Assembly (NCBI GenBank): GCA_930367215.1
Contig: OV884057.1
Coordinates: 246,848,830 to 246,912,829, forward strand
Length of the DNA stretch: 64,000 bases
Reading direction: 5' to 3'
Source: Pollenia angustigena
Taxonomy: Eukaryota > Arthropoda > Insecta > Diptera > Polleniidae
Numbering within the stretch: the stretch's first letter is position 1; every line of letters begins with the position of its first letter. Of this stretch, positions 44,047-54,825 are shown piece after piece. Below the pieces are notes generated by a model. It was given only the letters and a program-made list of their open reading frames with translations. It did not search any database and was not told the origin of the DNA. The translations under genes were made by a program, and so were the position numbers.

Positions 44047-44993
44047 GGCTCCGTGCAATAACTCCCAGGTGCAATAAGTCCCAGTGCAATAAATCCCAAT
44101 GAACTAAATCCCAAAATAAATGAAATAAGTCCCAAACTGGAAAAAAGAAATAAATCCCAAAAAAAATGAAATAATTTCCAAGTCTTAAATGAAACAAACC
44201 CCAACTCCTAAAGACATTAATGAAATAACTTCCAAAAACAGTCCATCGAAATGAAATGAAATAAGACCCAAAAAAATTAAACAACTTCCAAAGAAATTTA
44301 TTATATATGTATTAGTTTTATTTGAATATTTACATATTAGGTTACCAAAAAACTAACATTGAGTCCTCGACATTTTGACAACAAATGGGACATTTTATTA
44401 AATCCTGACCTCCTGCAATGGCAACTGCCTGCAGTTTAAGCACGCCTTGTACAAGGAGTACCTCCTCTATGGTATAACAAGCACCGGCTTCGCTAACTAA
44501 AGCTTCTCTGCATAGCCGGCCTTCGGCCGGGCGCAAGGATTTTATACTCTATGGTATAACAAACACCGGCTTCGCTTACTAAAGCTTCACTTCATAGCCG
44601 GTAACCATAAGACACTGCAATTGCAATTATCAAAATTTTTTTCTTTGATAAACTTAAGTCATTGTATTCAAATAGTTTAAAATATCCCGCTATAAATACC
44701 GTTTAAAATTTTAAACAATTTTAAGAAATTGCAAATAATTGGGAATGAAAAAACTCCCACAAAAAATGAAATAACTCCCACAGCAAATGAAATAACACCG
44801 AAACCCAAAATAAAATGAAATAACTTCCACGCTAATTTTTTCGGGGACTCCCAGGCAAAAAAATGAAATAAATCCGAGAGCGCTGGGAGCTATTTCATAA
44901 TGAAATTACTCCCACATTTGTATGAAAAATTTTTGGGTCTAATTTCATTTTTTTCTTGGGACTTATTGCACCTGGGAGTTATTGAACGGAGCC
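44047..44993. mobile_element. Foldback-like element 1
   Basis: Ends start GGCTCCGTGCAATAACTCCC, with about 37 bp inverted at the right. GAAAAATT flanks both sides (44039-44046, 44994-45001). Both arms are built of degenerate ~17-20-bp repeats around AATGAAATAACTCCCA. The centre carries two ~86-bp units with GCCGGCCTTCGGCCGGGC and GGCTTCGCTAACTAAAGC. Arms made of short direct repeats recall Drosophila foldback elements. No transposase was seen. Confidence 0.75.
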
Positions 44994-45023
44994 GAAAAAT
45001 TCTGTGGCAATTTGACAAAACAT

Positions 45024-45793
45024 TAGAGTTGGGCAAAATCGTTCCGACCAATCCGAAAGATCAAAGGAACTAGGTCGTTCCCAAGGTCTATCCAATAGGT
45101 CTGCGCAAGAAGCCAAATGTTTACTTGGTTTATTCCTCAACGATGTCAAAAATTTTTTACATTTTCCTTATACATGTGTATTTTTGTTTACGTTTTCAGT
45201 TTTTTGCCACACATACATGCACACAAATCACATTTTTCCTTTTGTTTTCCCTATGTAAGATTTTGACAACGGCGGGGAATTTTACACAAACAAAATGCCT
45301 GTTGTTTTTGCATTGTTGTATTGCTGTAGAAAAAAGCAGACCTATTGGATAGGCCTTGGTCATTCCTTTCGTTCATCGCTCCTGTTTTTACTTTGAACAA
45401 TGAATGAACGAGGAACGAAAAAACTTCTCTGTCGTTAATTAAAACGTCAACAATCAAATATTTGTTATTGTTTAGAATTATGTATTTTTTAAAATGTTTG
45501 TAAAAAATAATAACAAATAATAATGAGTGGTATATTGCTAAAATATATTGCTTTGGATCACATTAGTAATTGATTTAATTAGAAATTTTGTATATGTCAC
45601 GACAAAAATATACAAAAGTCGGCAAAATTGATCAATACACAAAAAATAACCCTACAAAAATAAATGTGATCATCCAACGGATTGCAATTGTGGAACGAGG
45701 AACTACAAAAAATGAACTATTGAAGAAGTCCGCACCATTCCTTTTAGGGAATCGTTCAATGGAACTAGGTCGTTCCGGAACGACACAACTCTA
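45024..45793. mobile_element. hAT MITE, ends TAGAGTTG
   Basis: The left end TAGAGTTGGGCAAAATCGTT and inverted right end TAGAGTTGTGTCGTTCC lie between exact CAAAACAT duplications (45016-45023, 45794-45801). GGAACTAGGTCGTTCC occurs near both ends. Non-coding apart from chance frames; a smaller MITE is nested within. Confidence 0.85.
45081..45359. mobile_element. Nested MITE, 279 bp
   Basis: CCAAGGTCTATCCAATAGGT at 45081 is inverted at 45336-45359 with one change. No target duplication could be fixed. Confidence 0.6.
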
Positions 45794-46861
45794 CAAAACA
45801 TCTCAAGTCGAGATAAGAAAGCAAAAAAGTAAACAACATTGTTTTTTAATGAAATTTCGTATGATTAATAATATTTTTTTAAGGCCCCTATCACGGTCAA
45901 CAACCCTACAGATAATGTTGGACTACGTGGTCCATTGTGGCTTAAATGGACTACTTACAACATGGTCCAATGTACAGTAGTATGAACTATGTTATAAGAA
46001 ATTAGCATGCAGTGCTGCCAACAACTGCATGATGTATACTTTTCTATAGTTTACAGTATTACACATTGGTAGCCCTGATGGTGTCCATTATTAATCGTTT
46101 GTAGTGAAAGTTTGTGAAATTTGTGGAAAAAAGGTAAAAAAAAAAATTAAATACCAAGTAAATATATTTGATTATAGCAATAAAAGACTACAGTACACAC
46201 CATAAAAGGCGATTAGTAAAAAATGAAAAAGAAAAATGCTTAAACTACCCCTTGTACTCCATACTGTAGTAACATCCCAACAAACACGAAGTCAAACCTG
46301 TGATATGAAATGACTTTGTCATTTGACATCAAACACAATTCTCAAACGTTTTTCAATTGTTTGATTTAACATTTAAATTCAAATTGATAATGATTTGAAA
46401 ATAAACATTTGATATCAAATGTTTTATCAATTTGATGTCAAATGTTTGTCAAATGTTAAATCAAATCAAAAATAAACTTGGCAATACTAAAGCGAAAAAT
46501 AAATGTAATAATTAAAAATGGCGATTAAAGTTAAATTTTTTACTTTGCGGTTACATGTGTTTTACTATTAAAAATAAATTTTAATATAAAGTGAACAGCT
46601 TATTTCTTGTGAAAAATAAAAATTATTTGTGAGTAATTTCAATGATTTAAAATACGAAAAAAAGGAAAATAAAACGGGCAAGTGAAGAAAGTTTGTTGAA
46701 CGATCGCGGTGCTACAATCCTCAAAATAAAAGGGAGCCAAGTAGTTTGTCTTTCCAAGAATTAGAGGACATTATTTAATCTTTAAGCTATGGTGCCGAAT
46801 GTTTATCTCACAGTTTATTTAAATAAATAAAAAATGTATATTAAAAAAAATAAAATATTTT

Positions 46862-47465
46862 TAATCCAAATTTTTAATATTTTTAATTAGGCTTAATCAT
46901 CAAATTTAATTTTCACGAGCTCTATGTTTGCATTTGTCCTTCAAGTTGTGCTGAAAAGGTCAGCAAGAAAAAGAAAGACAAAAAAATGAAAAAACAAAAC
47001 AAAATATGTACTTTGAACTTCAAGAAGAATTCTTGACAAAAGTACGAAAAAACAGAAGTAAAGGAAAAACATGTAAAATGAATTAAAATGGATAATCATT
47101 CAAAGCAAATTTCGATCTACCAAAGGTTAAATACAATTTGGTTTAAGGATTGATGTTTGACTAATGACGTCAGCAGTCGTCGATGGCTGCGAGTGTTAAA
47201 CGGCAAGCCCTCTGAGGAGATTGAGTGGTTGCAATCGAAACATGTCAGGGTAACCTGTCCGTAAAAACGCCTGGGTTCGAGCCCAGATTGAGTCAAGAAT
47301 GAAAAATTATCAGTTCATTTTAATTAATTTTCATGTTGTAAAATTCCTTTCTTCATAAAAATAATTTAATGAAAATTAAATTTGATGAACTTAAGCCTAA
47401 TTAAAAATATTAAAAATTTGGATTAAAAACCATAAATAGTTCAACAAAATAACCACAATACTAAT
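46862..47465 (+). repeat. Repeat S, full-length copy with tRNA-like block
   Basis: The first ~60 bp (AATCCAAATTTTTAATATTT, AATTAGGCTTAA) is inverted at 47370-47430, so S has subterminal inverted repeats. Flanks share AAAATATTTTT, a probable target duplication. The body includes a purine-rich tract and, at 47157-47300, a tRNA-like module. It is present about nine times in the window in both orientations. Confidence 0.75.
47215..47287 (+). ncRNA. tRNA-Ser/Leu-like module of repeat S
   Basis: GATTGAGTGGTTGCAATCG resembles a type II tRNA D-arm (A box), and CTGGGTTCGAGCCCAG at about 47271-47286 is a perfect T stem-loop with a consensus B box. A-to-B spacing of about 55 nt suits serine or leucine tRNAs. 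The acceptor stem does not close, so it is an RNA polymerase III-type promoter in a SINE-like repeat rather than a working tRNA gene. Confidence 0.55.
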
Positions 47466-48045
47466 TAAAATATTTTTATTTATATTCCACATTGTATTAT
47501 AATCCACATTTGAAAAACATTTGAGAATTACGTTTGAAAGCAAGTTGAAAATAAAGGCATTTTTCAATTTGAAAATAATTTCCCCTTTTTGTTGAGAACG
47601 CTATGATTTTCAAATGATTTTCAAATCATTATCAAACGTTTGTCGTTTGAGAAAACGTTTGATTTCAAATCATTTTCAATTTGAAATCAAACCTTCGTGT
47701 TTGTTGGGATGGAGTACTTTTGAAACTAAACCACTTTAGTACTCCATGGAGTAGTTTAGGGACTACATCAGTGGGTTATATGGTCGTAATGTTAAATGTA
47801 CCATCTTTTATCCATATATTTGGAATAGTTTTGGAGTACTCCTACTCCTTTATGGACTACTCTTTACATGCATGTATGGACTAGTCTCGTTATCTGCAGG
47901 GAACTCAACTCAGTTGAGTTGTAATAAAGAAAACTGGTTGTGATCAGTTGTAATTTTTGTTATGTTTTTGTTCAGCGCAATTTAGCAAAGTTGTAAACCA
48001 TAATACAAAAATTAAGAAATTACAACTCAACCGTAATAGGGGCCT

Positions 48046-48866
48046 ATGAGAAAAATTACCATGACAAAAAAAAAATTTTTTTTTTTTTTTTTGTTTTTTA
48101 TACTAAAAAGTAGACAACTGAAATTAATTTTAATTAGAGCTCAAATATCAGAGTATAAAAGTGTTAAAGTACATTTTTTTAATTCCTGCAAAAATTCAAG
48201 TATCGCTCACCGTTTTCCATTGATTTAATTTTCTTTCTTAATTTTATTAAAAAAATTCTTTTATACATAAACTTTAAACAATTGTATTTCTATTTTAAAT
48301 ATTAAAAAAAATAAACATAAAAATAAATGCTAGTGATAAAATACAACAAATATTTATAACACTTTTTTAAAAAAAAAAAGAAAAAAACACAGAAATATAT
48401 AATAAAAGTATGTAGTCATTAACTACTTACAGACATATTCATACTATGAAATTATACTTTTTAATACAATTAAGGAAAAATTAAAATAAAAACGAGGAAA
48501 GAACATCTTCTTTCCTATTTTTTTATTTTTTTTTTTTTTAATAAAATGACTATATAATTTTTTAATACAAAGAGGCTTAACTACTAAAGAAATGGAGAAG
48601 GCATTTTTAAAACACATGTTTTCTTTTTTTTAATTTGTTTGACTGCATTTGTTTGTAGTACTAAATCTTACTTAGTCTAAGTTGTAATTAAAAAAAATAA
48701 TTTCTGTAATTTTGTTACTTTTTTGAGTTTTAAGCATTAGAATTTGTAAAGATTTTTGCTTGCGTTGTTTTGGTTTTGCTTTTTTTTTTTTTAAGAGTAA
48801 ATTGTGGAGAAAAAATTGTTACTTTTTGATTTAGTTTAATATTTCCTAAAAATAATGTTTTGTAAA
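48046..48866. other. AT-rich DNA downstream of lace
   Basis: Long A and T tracts; nothing coding. It lies 3' of the minus-strand lace gene. Confidence 0.5.
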
Positions 48867-48872
48867 TTTATT
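48867..48872 (-). promoter_or_regulatory. Candidate polyadenylation signal for lace
   Basis: AATAAA on the minus strand about 110 bases after the lace stop codon. In such AT-rich DNA the hexamer is common, so this is only positional evidence. Confidence 0.4.
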
Positions 48873-48981
48873 GAAAATAGCTTAGTATTTGTGTGTAAAT
48901 ATGTGTGTGTTTGTTTTTTTGGATAAGTATTATTATTAAGAAGAAACGGTAATAAATAAGTTTTGCTCGAATAATTAAAAA

Positions 48982-50848
48982 TCAGTATTCTATGGGATTG
49001 GGATCACGTTTTTTGCGTGAATATTTCAAGCCCAAATTATCACTTATTTCATCGATAACATCGAGAGCATAGTCAAGTTGTTCTTTGGTATGTGCAGCCG
49101 ATAGACAATAGCGTATACGGCCCTCCATAATGGGTGTGGCAGGAAAGCCAACGCCTACAACGGCTATATGGCGGGTAGTTAAGGTACGAACAACAGCTCT
49201 GTGAAATGAAAAAAGAGAAGAAGGAAAATTTTTTTATCTTTTAAATTATTTCTTAAATAGGCTGAGTTCCAAAACTTCAAAATACTTTGCAATCAAAGTA
49301 AAAAATGTATCATAATCAAGTTAAACGATGCAGATATAACATTGCAAAATTCTTCACGTTTGCATTTCAAAAACGCAAGATTTTTGTATAGTTGTTTTAC
49401 GTTTTAGAACCCACCCATACTTACCCAATTTTTGAAAATAGATACACCAACATTGGCACTACCGGTGAATCTTCATGGCCATAAATAATAACACCCATTT
49501 GTGTTAGACGTTTGCGGAAATATCTTGTATTACGTGCTAATTGATTGATTTTTCTGCGACCCATGTCGGTGCCATCTAGGCCCATTATAATACTCATTGA
49601 TGTGTAGATTTGTTGAGCCACTGGTGGTGACATCGTTGATGCATAGCAATGGGCATGGCTATTTGTGCGTAAAAAGTTGATAAGTTTCTGAAATGTGGAA
49701 AACAAAAATTAAATTTTGAAGTAATAAAACTTGCAAATGTTTTAAAAATCTACCTTTGATCCCGCAATATAACCACCAGCGCTGCCAAAACTCTTGGTAA
49801 ATGTACCCATTAGAATATCAACATCTTTGGGATTGACACCAAAGTAATCAACAGCACCTCCACCATTTGGACCCATCGCACCAATACTGTGTGCTTCATC
49901 TAAATACAAATAAGCCTTGTATTTCTTTTTCAAAGCAATAATTTCGGGTAGTCGTACAACAGAACCTTCCATGCTGAAAACACCTTCAACAATTATTAAA
50001 ATTTTCCTCCATGGCTTGCCTCCATTTTTATTATTGCCATAAACAACATTTGTTCTCAGTACTCGCTCTAAGTCTTTCATATTGTTGTGTTTGAATACTT
50101 TTGTGGTGGCGCCTGACAGACGTATACCCAAGATTATGGAGGCGTGATTTTTCTCATCACTCACTACCAAACAACCGGGCGATAGTAGGGAAGGTAAATT
50201 TAAAGAATTTGTGGCAAAACCCATGCCAAACACTATAGCGTCCTCTACGCCCAAATAACGGGCGGTTAATTTCTCCAAATCATTATGTAATTGCGTATTG
50301 CCTAACTCTACCCTTGAACTACAGAGGGCAAGTCCCATTTCTCTAGCAGTCTTCTCAGCATTAACGGCACAAGGACCAGTATTATCAGCAAATCCTAAAT
50401 AATTGTACGAGCCTAAATTTAAGCATCTGGTCTCAGTGCCGGTAAATTCAAAACTCCAACCATAATCGTGTGTAACACGATCTTTTAGGGTTAACTCAGC
50501 TCCAGGTACACTACATATAGGACGATTCCAACAATCCCTAACTCTCCGATATACATAACGCGAGTAAAAACTTTCAAATGCATCATAAAGTGTTACGTAA
50601 CCTTCTCGGTTTTCCTCCTTGGCAACTTTTGGTACGAACAACAATTGATTTAAGTAGCCCAAGATCATTAGTAAATAAAAACCTAAATATGTAAAGCAGG
50701 CTGTGTGTAATGGAACCTCTTCGAAAGAGGTCTTTCGATAATGTTCCTCCGCCGGTGACAGCTTACGTTCGGCAGCCGATTTCTTTGCTGCCACACCATA
50801 CTCCTTTAACTGTGGACCATCATTCTTTGTTGGCAAATATGAATTAGA
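48982..50848 (-). CDS. lace: Serine palmitoyltransferase long-chain subunit 2, last three coding exons
   Basis: The gene product joins L-serine and palmitoyl-CoA to give 3-ketodihydrosphingosine, the first step of sphingolipid synthesis, as the PLP-binding partner of SPTLC1 in the ER membrane. Exons: 50848-49754, 49687-49425 and 49198-48982 (stop TGA). Introns of 66 and 226 bp have GT/AG ends and keep frame (GSK|KLINF, KIG|AVVRT). They encode 524 residues. A membrane segment is at about 50-71. GSYNYLGFA, DEKNHAS, LDEAHSIGAMG (Asp about 317) and the PLP lysine in GTFTKSFG (about residue 352, bases 49793-49795) follow. The end is RDPNPIEY. A clean acceptor precedes 50848 and no ATG is in frame there, so roughly 40-75 N-terminal residues lie in an upstream exon not found. 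All catalytic blocks are intact. Confidence 0.96.
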
Positions 50849-51390
50849 CTGAAATAAATTTTATAAAATTTTAGTTAGTTTTCAGCTTTCTAATGCACTT
50901 TGGTTAATTTAAACCGAAGATGAGAATTTTAAATTTGATTTTTTTTTAAATACTTCATTAGCACGTATATTTATGTACATTTATCATGGACAAGATATCA
51001 ATAAAATATCAATGTACACATTTTATTTAATCTTAGTTGACTTAAACCAGTGATAACCACTCCATAGGCTCGCGAGTAAGTCAATAATCGTAGTTTTCAC
51101 ACAGACACGGTCGGCAATTCACATATATACAACAACTTTGTTCGTTTCAAAACATCAGTCTATCATCTCTGCGACCGCACCCAAGTACATAATATCTTTG
51201 TGTGCGTGCGTTCGGGGCTTGGTTATCACTGACTTAAACCATGTATGTACTTATATAACTAAAACTATGGTCAGTTGTTTCGTAACTTAATTTTAATAAA
51301 GTAAATATGCTGCCTAAAAATCTGAAATGGACCCCTTTTTAGACACCGTTGTCCTAACTAACTTATAACTTTATTTTCTATCTAAAGATT
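50849..51390. other. Upstream (intron) DNA of lace
   Basis: The acceptor of the first recognised exon (TTTATTTCAG) lies at 50849-50858. Beyond it no first coding exon with start codon and donor could be identified. Probably intronic. Confidence 0.5.
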
Positions 51391-51679
51391 CGTACAGACG
51401 GTTGTCAGATATTACAATAATGTAAGGTCTGGCAAGGTGCTGAAAATACACTGCAAAAACAAAATAATCACCAATATTAAACTATCAATAAAGACGATTG
51501 TAAGAAAACCTTACAATTTCATGGGCATACAACTGTCTGACAATAAATTCAACTGTCAACAAAAATTGTCGATCATTCTTGAATTGTATTGAAGGGAAAA
51601 AGCAATAGCAAGGATTTTTACTTCTTTATGTTGCTTTAAATAGGTTTCATAGATTTTCATTAAAATTAAATAAAAAAAT

Positions 51680-52895
51680 GGCTGTAGGAAATATCGCCCA
51701 AAGAAAAATGGCCCAAAAAAAATAATGAAAAATCGCCCAAATGAAGAATCGCCCAAAAGAACATGAAAAATAACCCAAAAAGTTAAATATGAAATTTTGC
51801 CCAAAAGAAACGAAAGAGCCCAAATTGAAAATTAAAAATGACCCCAAAAGAAAAAACGAATTTTTTTCCCAAAAAAAAATTAATAATTACCCATTTTGCA
51901 AAACAGTGTTTATTATTCATATAAATTTAGTAACTTACTAAATTTAAACTTAGTCACAACCAACAAAACTATTTTTAAAGAAACTTATTTTACCATAATG
52001 TGGTTGTCGGTGACAATGATTTGGTTAAATTAAACATAATATGGTCAACATTTTTTTAAAAATGGTTTTGTTGTTTTTCTCTGGGTGCATATATTAAACT
52101 TATAACGAAAACACTTTTGGGCGCAAGGATTATCTCCCCTATGTTGTAACAAATACCGGCAGCGCTTACTAAAGCTTCTCATCATAGCCGGCCTTCGGCC
52201 GGGCGCAAGGATTTTCTACTCTATGGTATAACAAAAACCGGCTTCGCTAACTAAAGCTTCTCTGCATAGCCGGCCTTCGGCCGGGCGCAAGGATTTTCTC
52301 CTCTGTGGTATAACAAATACTGGCTTCGATAACTAAAGCTTATCTGCGAGAAAATCCTTGCCTTGGGCAGAGAAGCTTAAGTTAGCGAAGCCGGTTTTTG
52401 TTATACCATAGAGGAGAAAATCCTTGCACCCGGCCGAAGGCCGTCTTTGCAGAGAAGCTTTAGTTAGCGAAGCCGGTACTTTTTTTTATCAAAGAGGAGA
52501 AAATCCTTGCGCCCGGCCATAGGCCGGCTATGCTTTCGAGTTTGTCCACGGACACTATGTCACTGGACGTTATGACATGCCACCTTTTTGCAATATGTCC
52601 CGTTATTTTTATAAATAACATTTAGGAATTCGTCGTATAGTAATAATGAATGATTTAGACAAATAGTATGCCCGAAAAATGGGCTATTTTTCATATAATA
52701 TGTTTGGGTGATTTTTCATTATTTCATTTTTCAAATTTAAAAAACGAAAAATCACCCAATTGTAACGAAAAATAGCCCAACAATTTTGGGTCACTTTTCA
52801 TATGAATTCAGGCCCAATTTTACATGGAATTTTTTTGGGCGATTTTTCATTTATTTTTTTGGGCCATTTTTCTTTGGACGATATTTCCTACAGCC
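51680..52895. mobile_element. Foldback-like element 2
   Basis: Ends GGCTGTAGGAAATATCGCCC; about 60 bp of arm is inverted at the right. Flanks TAAAAAAAT and AAAAAAAAT match at 8 of 9. Arms are degenerate repeats around GAAAAATCGCCCAAA. The core (52120-52545) has ~86-bp units with CCGGCCTTCGGCCGG, two and a half in one direction then two and a half inverted. It shares this core with the elements at 44 and 57.6 kb. Confidence 0.8.
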
Positions 52896-52914
52896 AAAAA
52901 AAATGAAATGCGCA

Positions 52915-53005
52915 TAGAAGCTAGCTTTCCCTCAACAATAAATCTCAGTGTATTTATCAAATATGAAAAAATGGGAACTTAGCACGTCATACGGAAATCT
53001 TATTA
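52915..53005 (+). repeat. Fragment of a PLE-type terminal unit
   Basis: CATAGAAGCTAGCTTTCCCT, CAACAATAAAT and GGGAACTTAGCACGTCATA are diverged versions of the 3' part of the 468-bp tandem unit. A sister fragment is at 56778-56880. Confidence 0.6.
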
Positions 53006-53380
53006 ATAAAAAAAAAGTTCATTTAATTTTGCAACAACAACGTTTTGTTATTGAAATTGGTAAAAAAAATTCTAAGCCCATTTTCTATCCCTGATACGCA
53101 TGTATTTGCAGCGTTGCCAATAGAAAAAGGTCTCTGATAATGATGCCATTGTCAGATGCATAATTTCGCACATCTGACAATAATAAATAAGCTTCCTACG
53201 TCTGATAATGATCTGCCAATTGCAACGAAGAGTGTTCACACGACTGTAAGATATCTAAAATTATTGTTGTCTTACAATGGACGTACAATGCTTTTTCTAA
53301 CAACGTTGTCAAACAAAAATTTCTAGTTCAAACGATTGAAAGAAATTTTTAGCACATTTTACTGCCAATATTGTTAGACC

Positions 53381-53996
53381 TAGAGTATCCAATTATTTGA
53401 CTTTTGCTTTTGTTCAAGTAAGGAATTAATTGGTTTTTTAATTTAAAAATTGCTCGATTAATCGAGTAATGTTTTCAAATTGTTCGAATAACTCGAACAA
53501 TTAAAATAATTTTCCAAAAATTTACAGCCAGGCCCACGATGTCACACGTTAACGTTCGCATAGAAAATTACATTTAAAACAAAAACAAATTTTAGAAATT
53601 GTTTTCTTTAAGAATTATTTCCGCTTAAATTTTTTAGGCTTATAAACACATTTGCTGTCTTTATTTAGCATCAATAAAAATCTCGTTGATTTTAAAAACT
53701 TTAACTAAAATGTCAAACAAACCAAAAACAACTGATCTGAGAGCAAGCAAAAATGAAGTGATAACTAAACATGTCTCATTTTTAAACATAATTTCAACGG
53801 ATAATATAAGTGTAAACTAAATAAACATGAACATTTGCTATTTTACGGCCTAAATTTTGCACATAAAATTTGCTCGATTAATTGAACCACATTGTTCGAG
53901 TTATTTGTTAATCGAAATTGGCTATTTTCATTATTCGATCAAATAATGACAAAAAAATTCTTCGATTAATCGTTGTTCGATACCCTGGATACTCTA
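53381..53996. mobile_element. hAT MITE, ends TAGAGTATCCA
   Basis: TAGAGTATCCA is inverted at the right end, and an exact GTTAGACC duplication flanks it (53373-53380, 53997-54004). Subterminal CGATTAATCGA-like motifs occur on both sides (53450-53510, 53870-53980). 616 bp, non-coding. Confidence 0.85.
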
Positions 53997-54149
53997 GTTA
54001 GACCTGACCACCGTCTGTACGAAGCTTAATTAAATCTTAAGATAAAATGGGAAAACCCTTCAGTTCATTAAATCAAAAGGGTGATAATTGGATTTGGTTT
54101 TTCAGTGTAAAAAAAGATTCGTGACATGTGAGAATGCCAAAAATAGACT

Positions 54150-54460
54150 AAAAAACGAACAACGCTTGCAAATCATTGAATTTTGTTATCAAAATTCGTG
54201 CTGTGTGAGAAATGCACAGAAATACATTCAATAAATTGAAATGCGTCCAAGATCATGCCAATTGACCACTTTTTGGTGGGAATGCGTGGACAAGCCAGCC
54301 ACAATTCCAGCCTTGGAAGCCAACTTTACAGCTGCCATTGGGGAGATACCGAACAAAACGCTGAAAAAAATATGTTAAAATTGAAGCTCATGGATGGACC
54401 ACCGACGGTGTAGCCACAGACAACATTTACATGAAATAATCTTAAAAAAGTAAATGGCAG
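54150..54460 (+). pseudogene. Mariner transposase relic
   Basis: The frame LKNEQRLQIIEFCYQNSC matches the transposase start, then jumps to a C-terminal part with KPATIPALEANFTAAIGEIP and RQHLHEI. The catalytic middle is deleted. AATCACCC motifs near 54487 and 54572 may be one end of the element. Confidence 0.65.
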
Positions 54461-54825
54461 GCATTCATTCATTTATCGTCCGAAATAAATCACCCATATT
54501 GTGAATAAAATCTCCCTCGAAATTAATTCCCTTTTCCAAAAACATGTACGGGGAAAAGCAAAATTAAAAAATCACCCGTTATAACAAGCACTTTTAATGC
54601 AGGATATGAGCAACAACAAAAATTAATTATATAAAAAAAGTATATAAACCGTGATATTCTCTTATCCACATGCCAAAAAAATGATCAATTACATCATGTT
54701 CACATTTTATATTTCATCATTCAAACACATTTTTTTAATTATTATAATTTTTTTAATCTAAATGGAAACAACAATTTACTAACAATAAACATGTTATAAA
54801 TAGCCTAACAAAAAAAGAAAAAAAA

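Larger units (their letters stand above)
46275..47709. mobile_element. TIR element, ends TCCCAACAAACACGAAG
   Basis: TCCCAACAAACACGAAG at 46275 is exactly inverted at 47693-47709. Subterminal sequence is made of TCAAATGATTTGAAAT-like phrases in both orientations (46320-46470, 47600-47690). Its interior was entered by repeat S copy at 46862. Confidence 0.7.
45882..48045. mobile_element. Possible TIR element, ends AGGCCCCTATYACGG
   Basis: AGGCCCCTATCACGG at 45882 is inverted, with one change, at 48031-48045. Inner copies of GGACTACT/GGAGTAC wording occur at both sides. Target duplication unclear. It contains the element at 46275. Confidence 0.5.
51391..54021. mobile_element. TIR element, ends CGTACAGACGGT, with nested elements
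   Basis: CGTACAGACGGT at 51391 is inverted at 54010-54021, and TCAG follows on both inner sides. A foldback-like element (51680-52895), a PLE-type fragment (52915-53005) and a hAT (53381-53996) lie inside. No clear target duplication. Probably sits in a lace intron or upstream DNA. Confidence 0.55.

Noticed and set aside
45588..45980. 130-codon open frame
   Set aside because: It crosses the right end and target duplication of the hAT MITE at 45024-45793, so it cannot be a conserved gene; composition is that of AT-rich noise.
47215..47287. Functional tRNA gene
   Set aside because: The T arm is perfect, but the acceptor and anticodon stems do not close and the block recurs in many repeat copies, so it is a SINE-like module.
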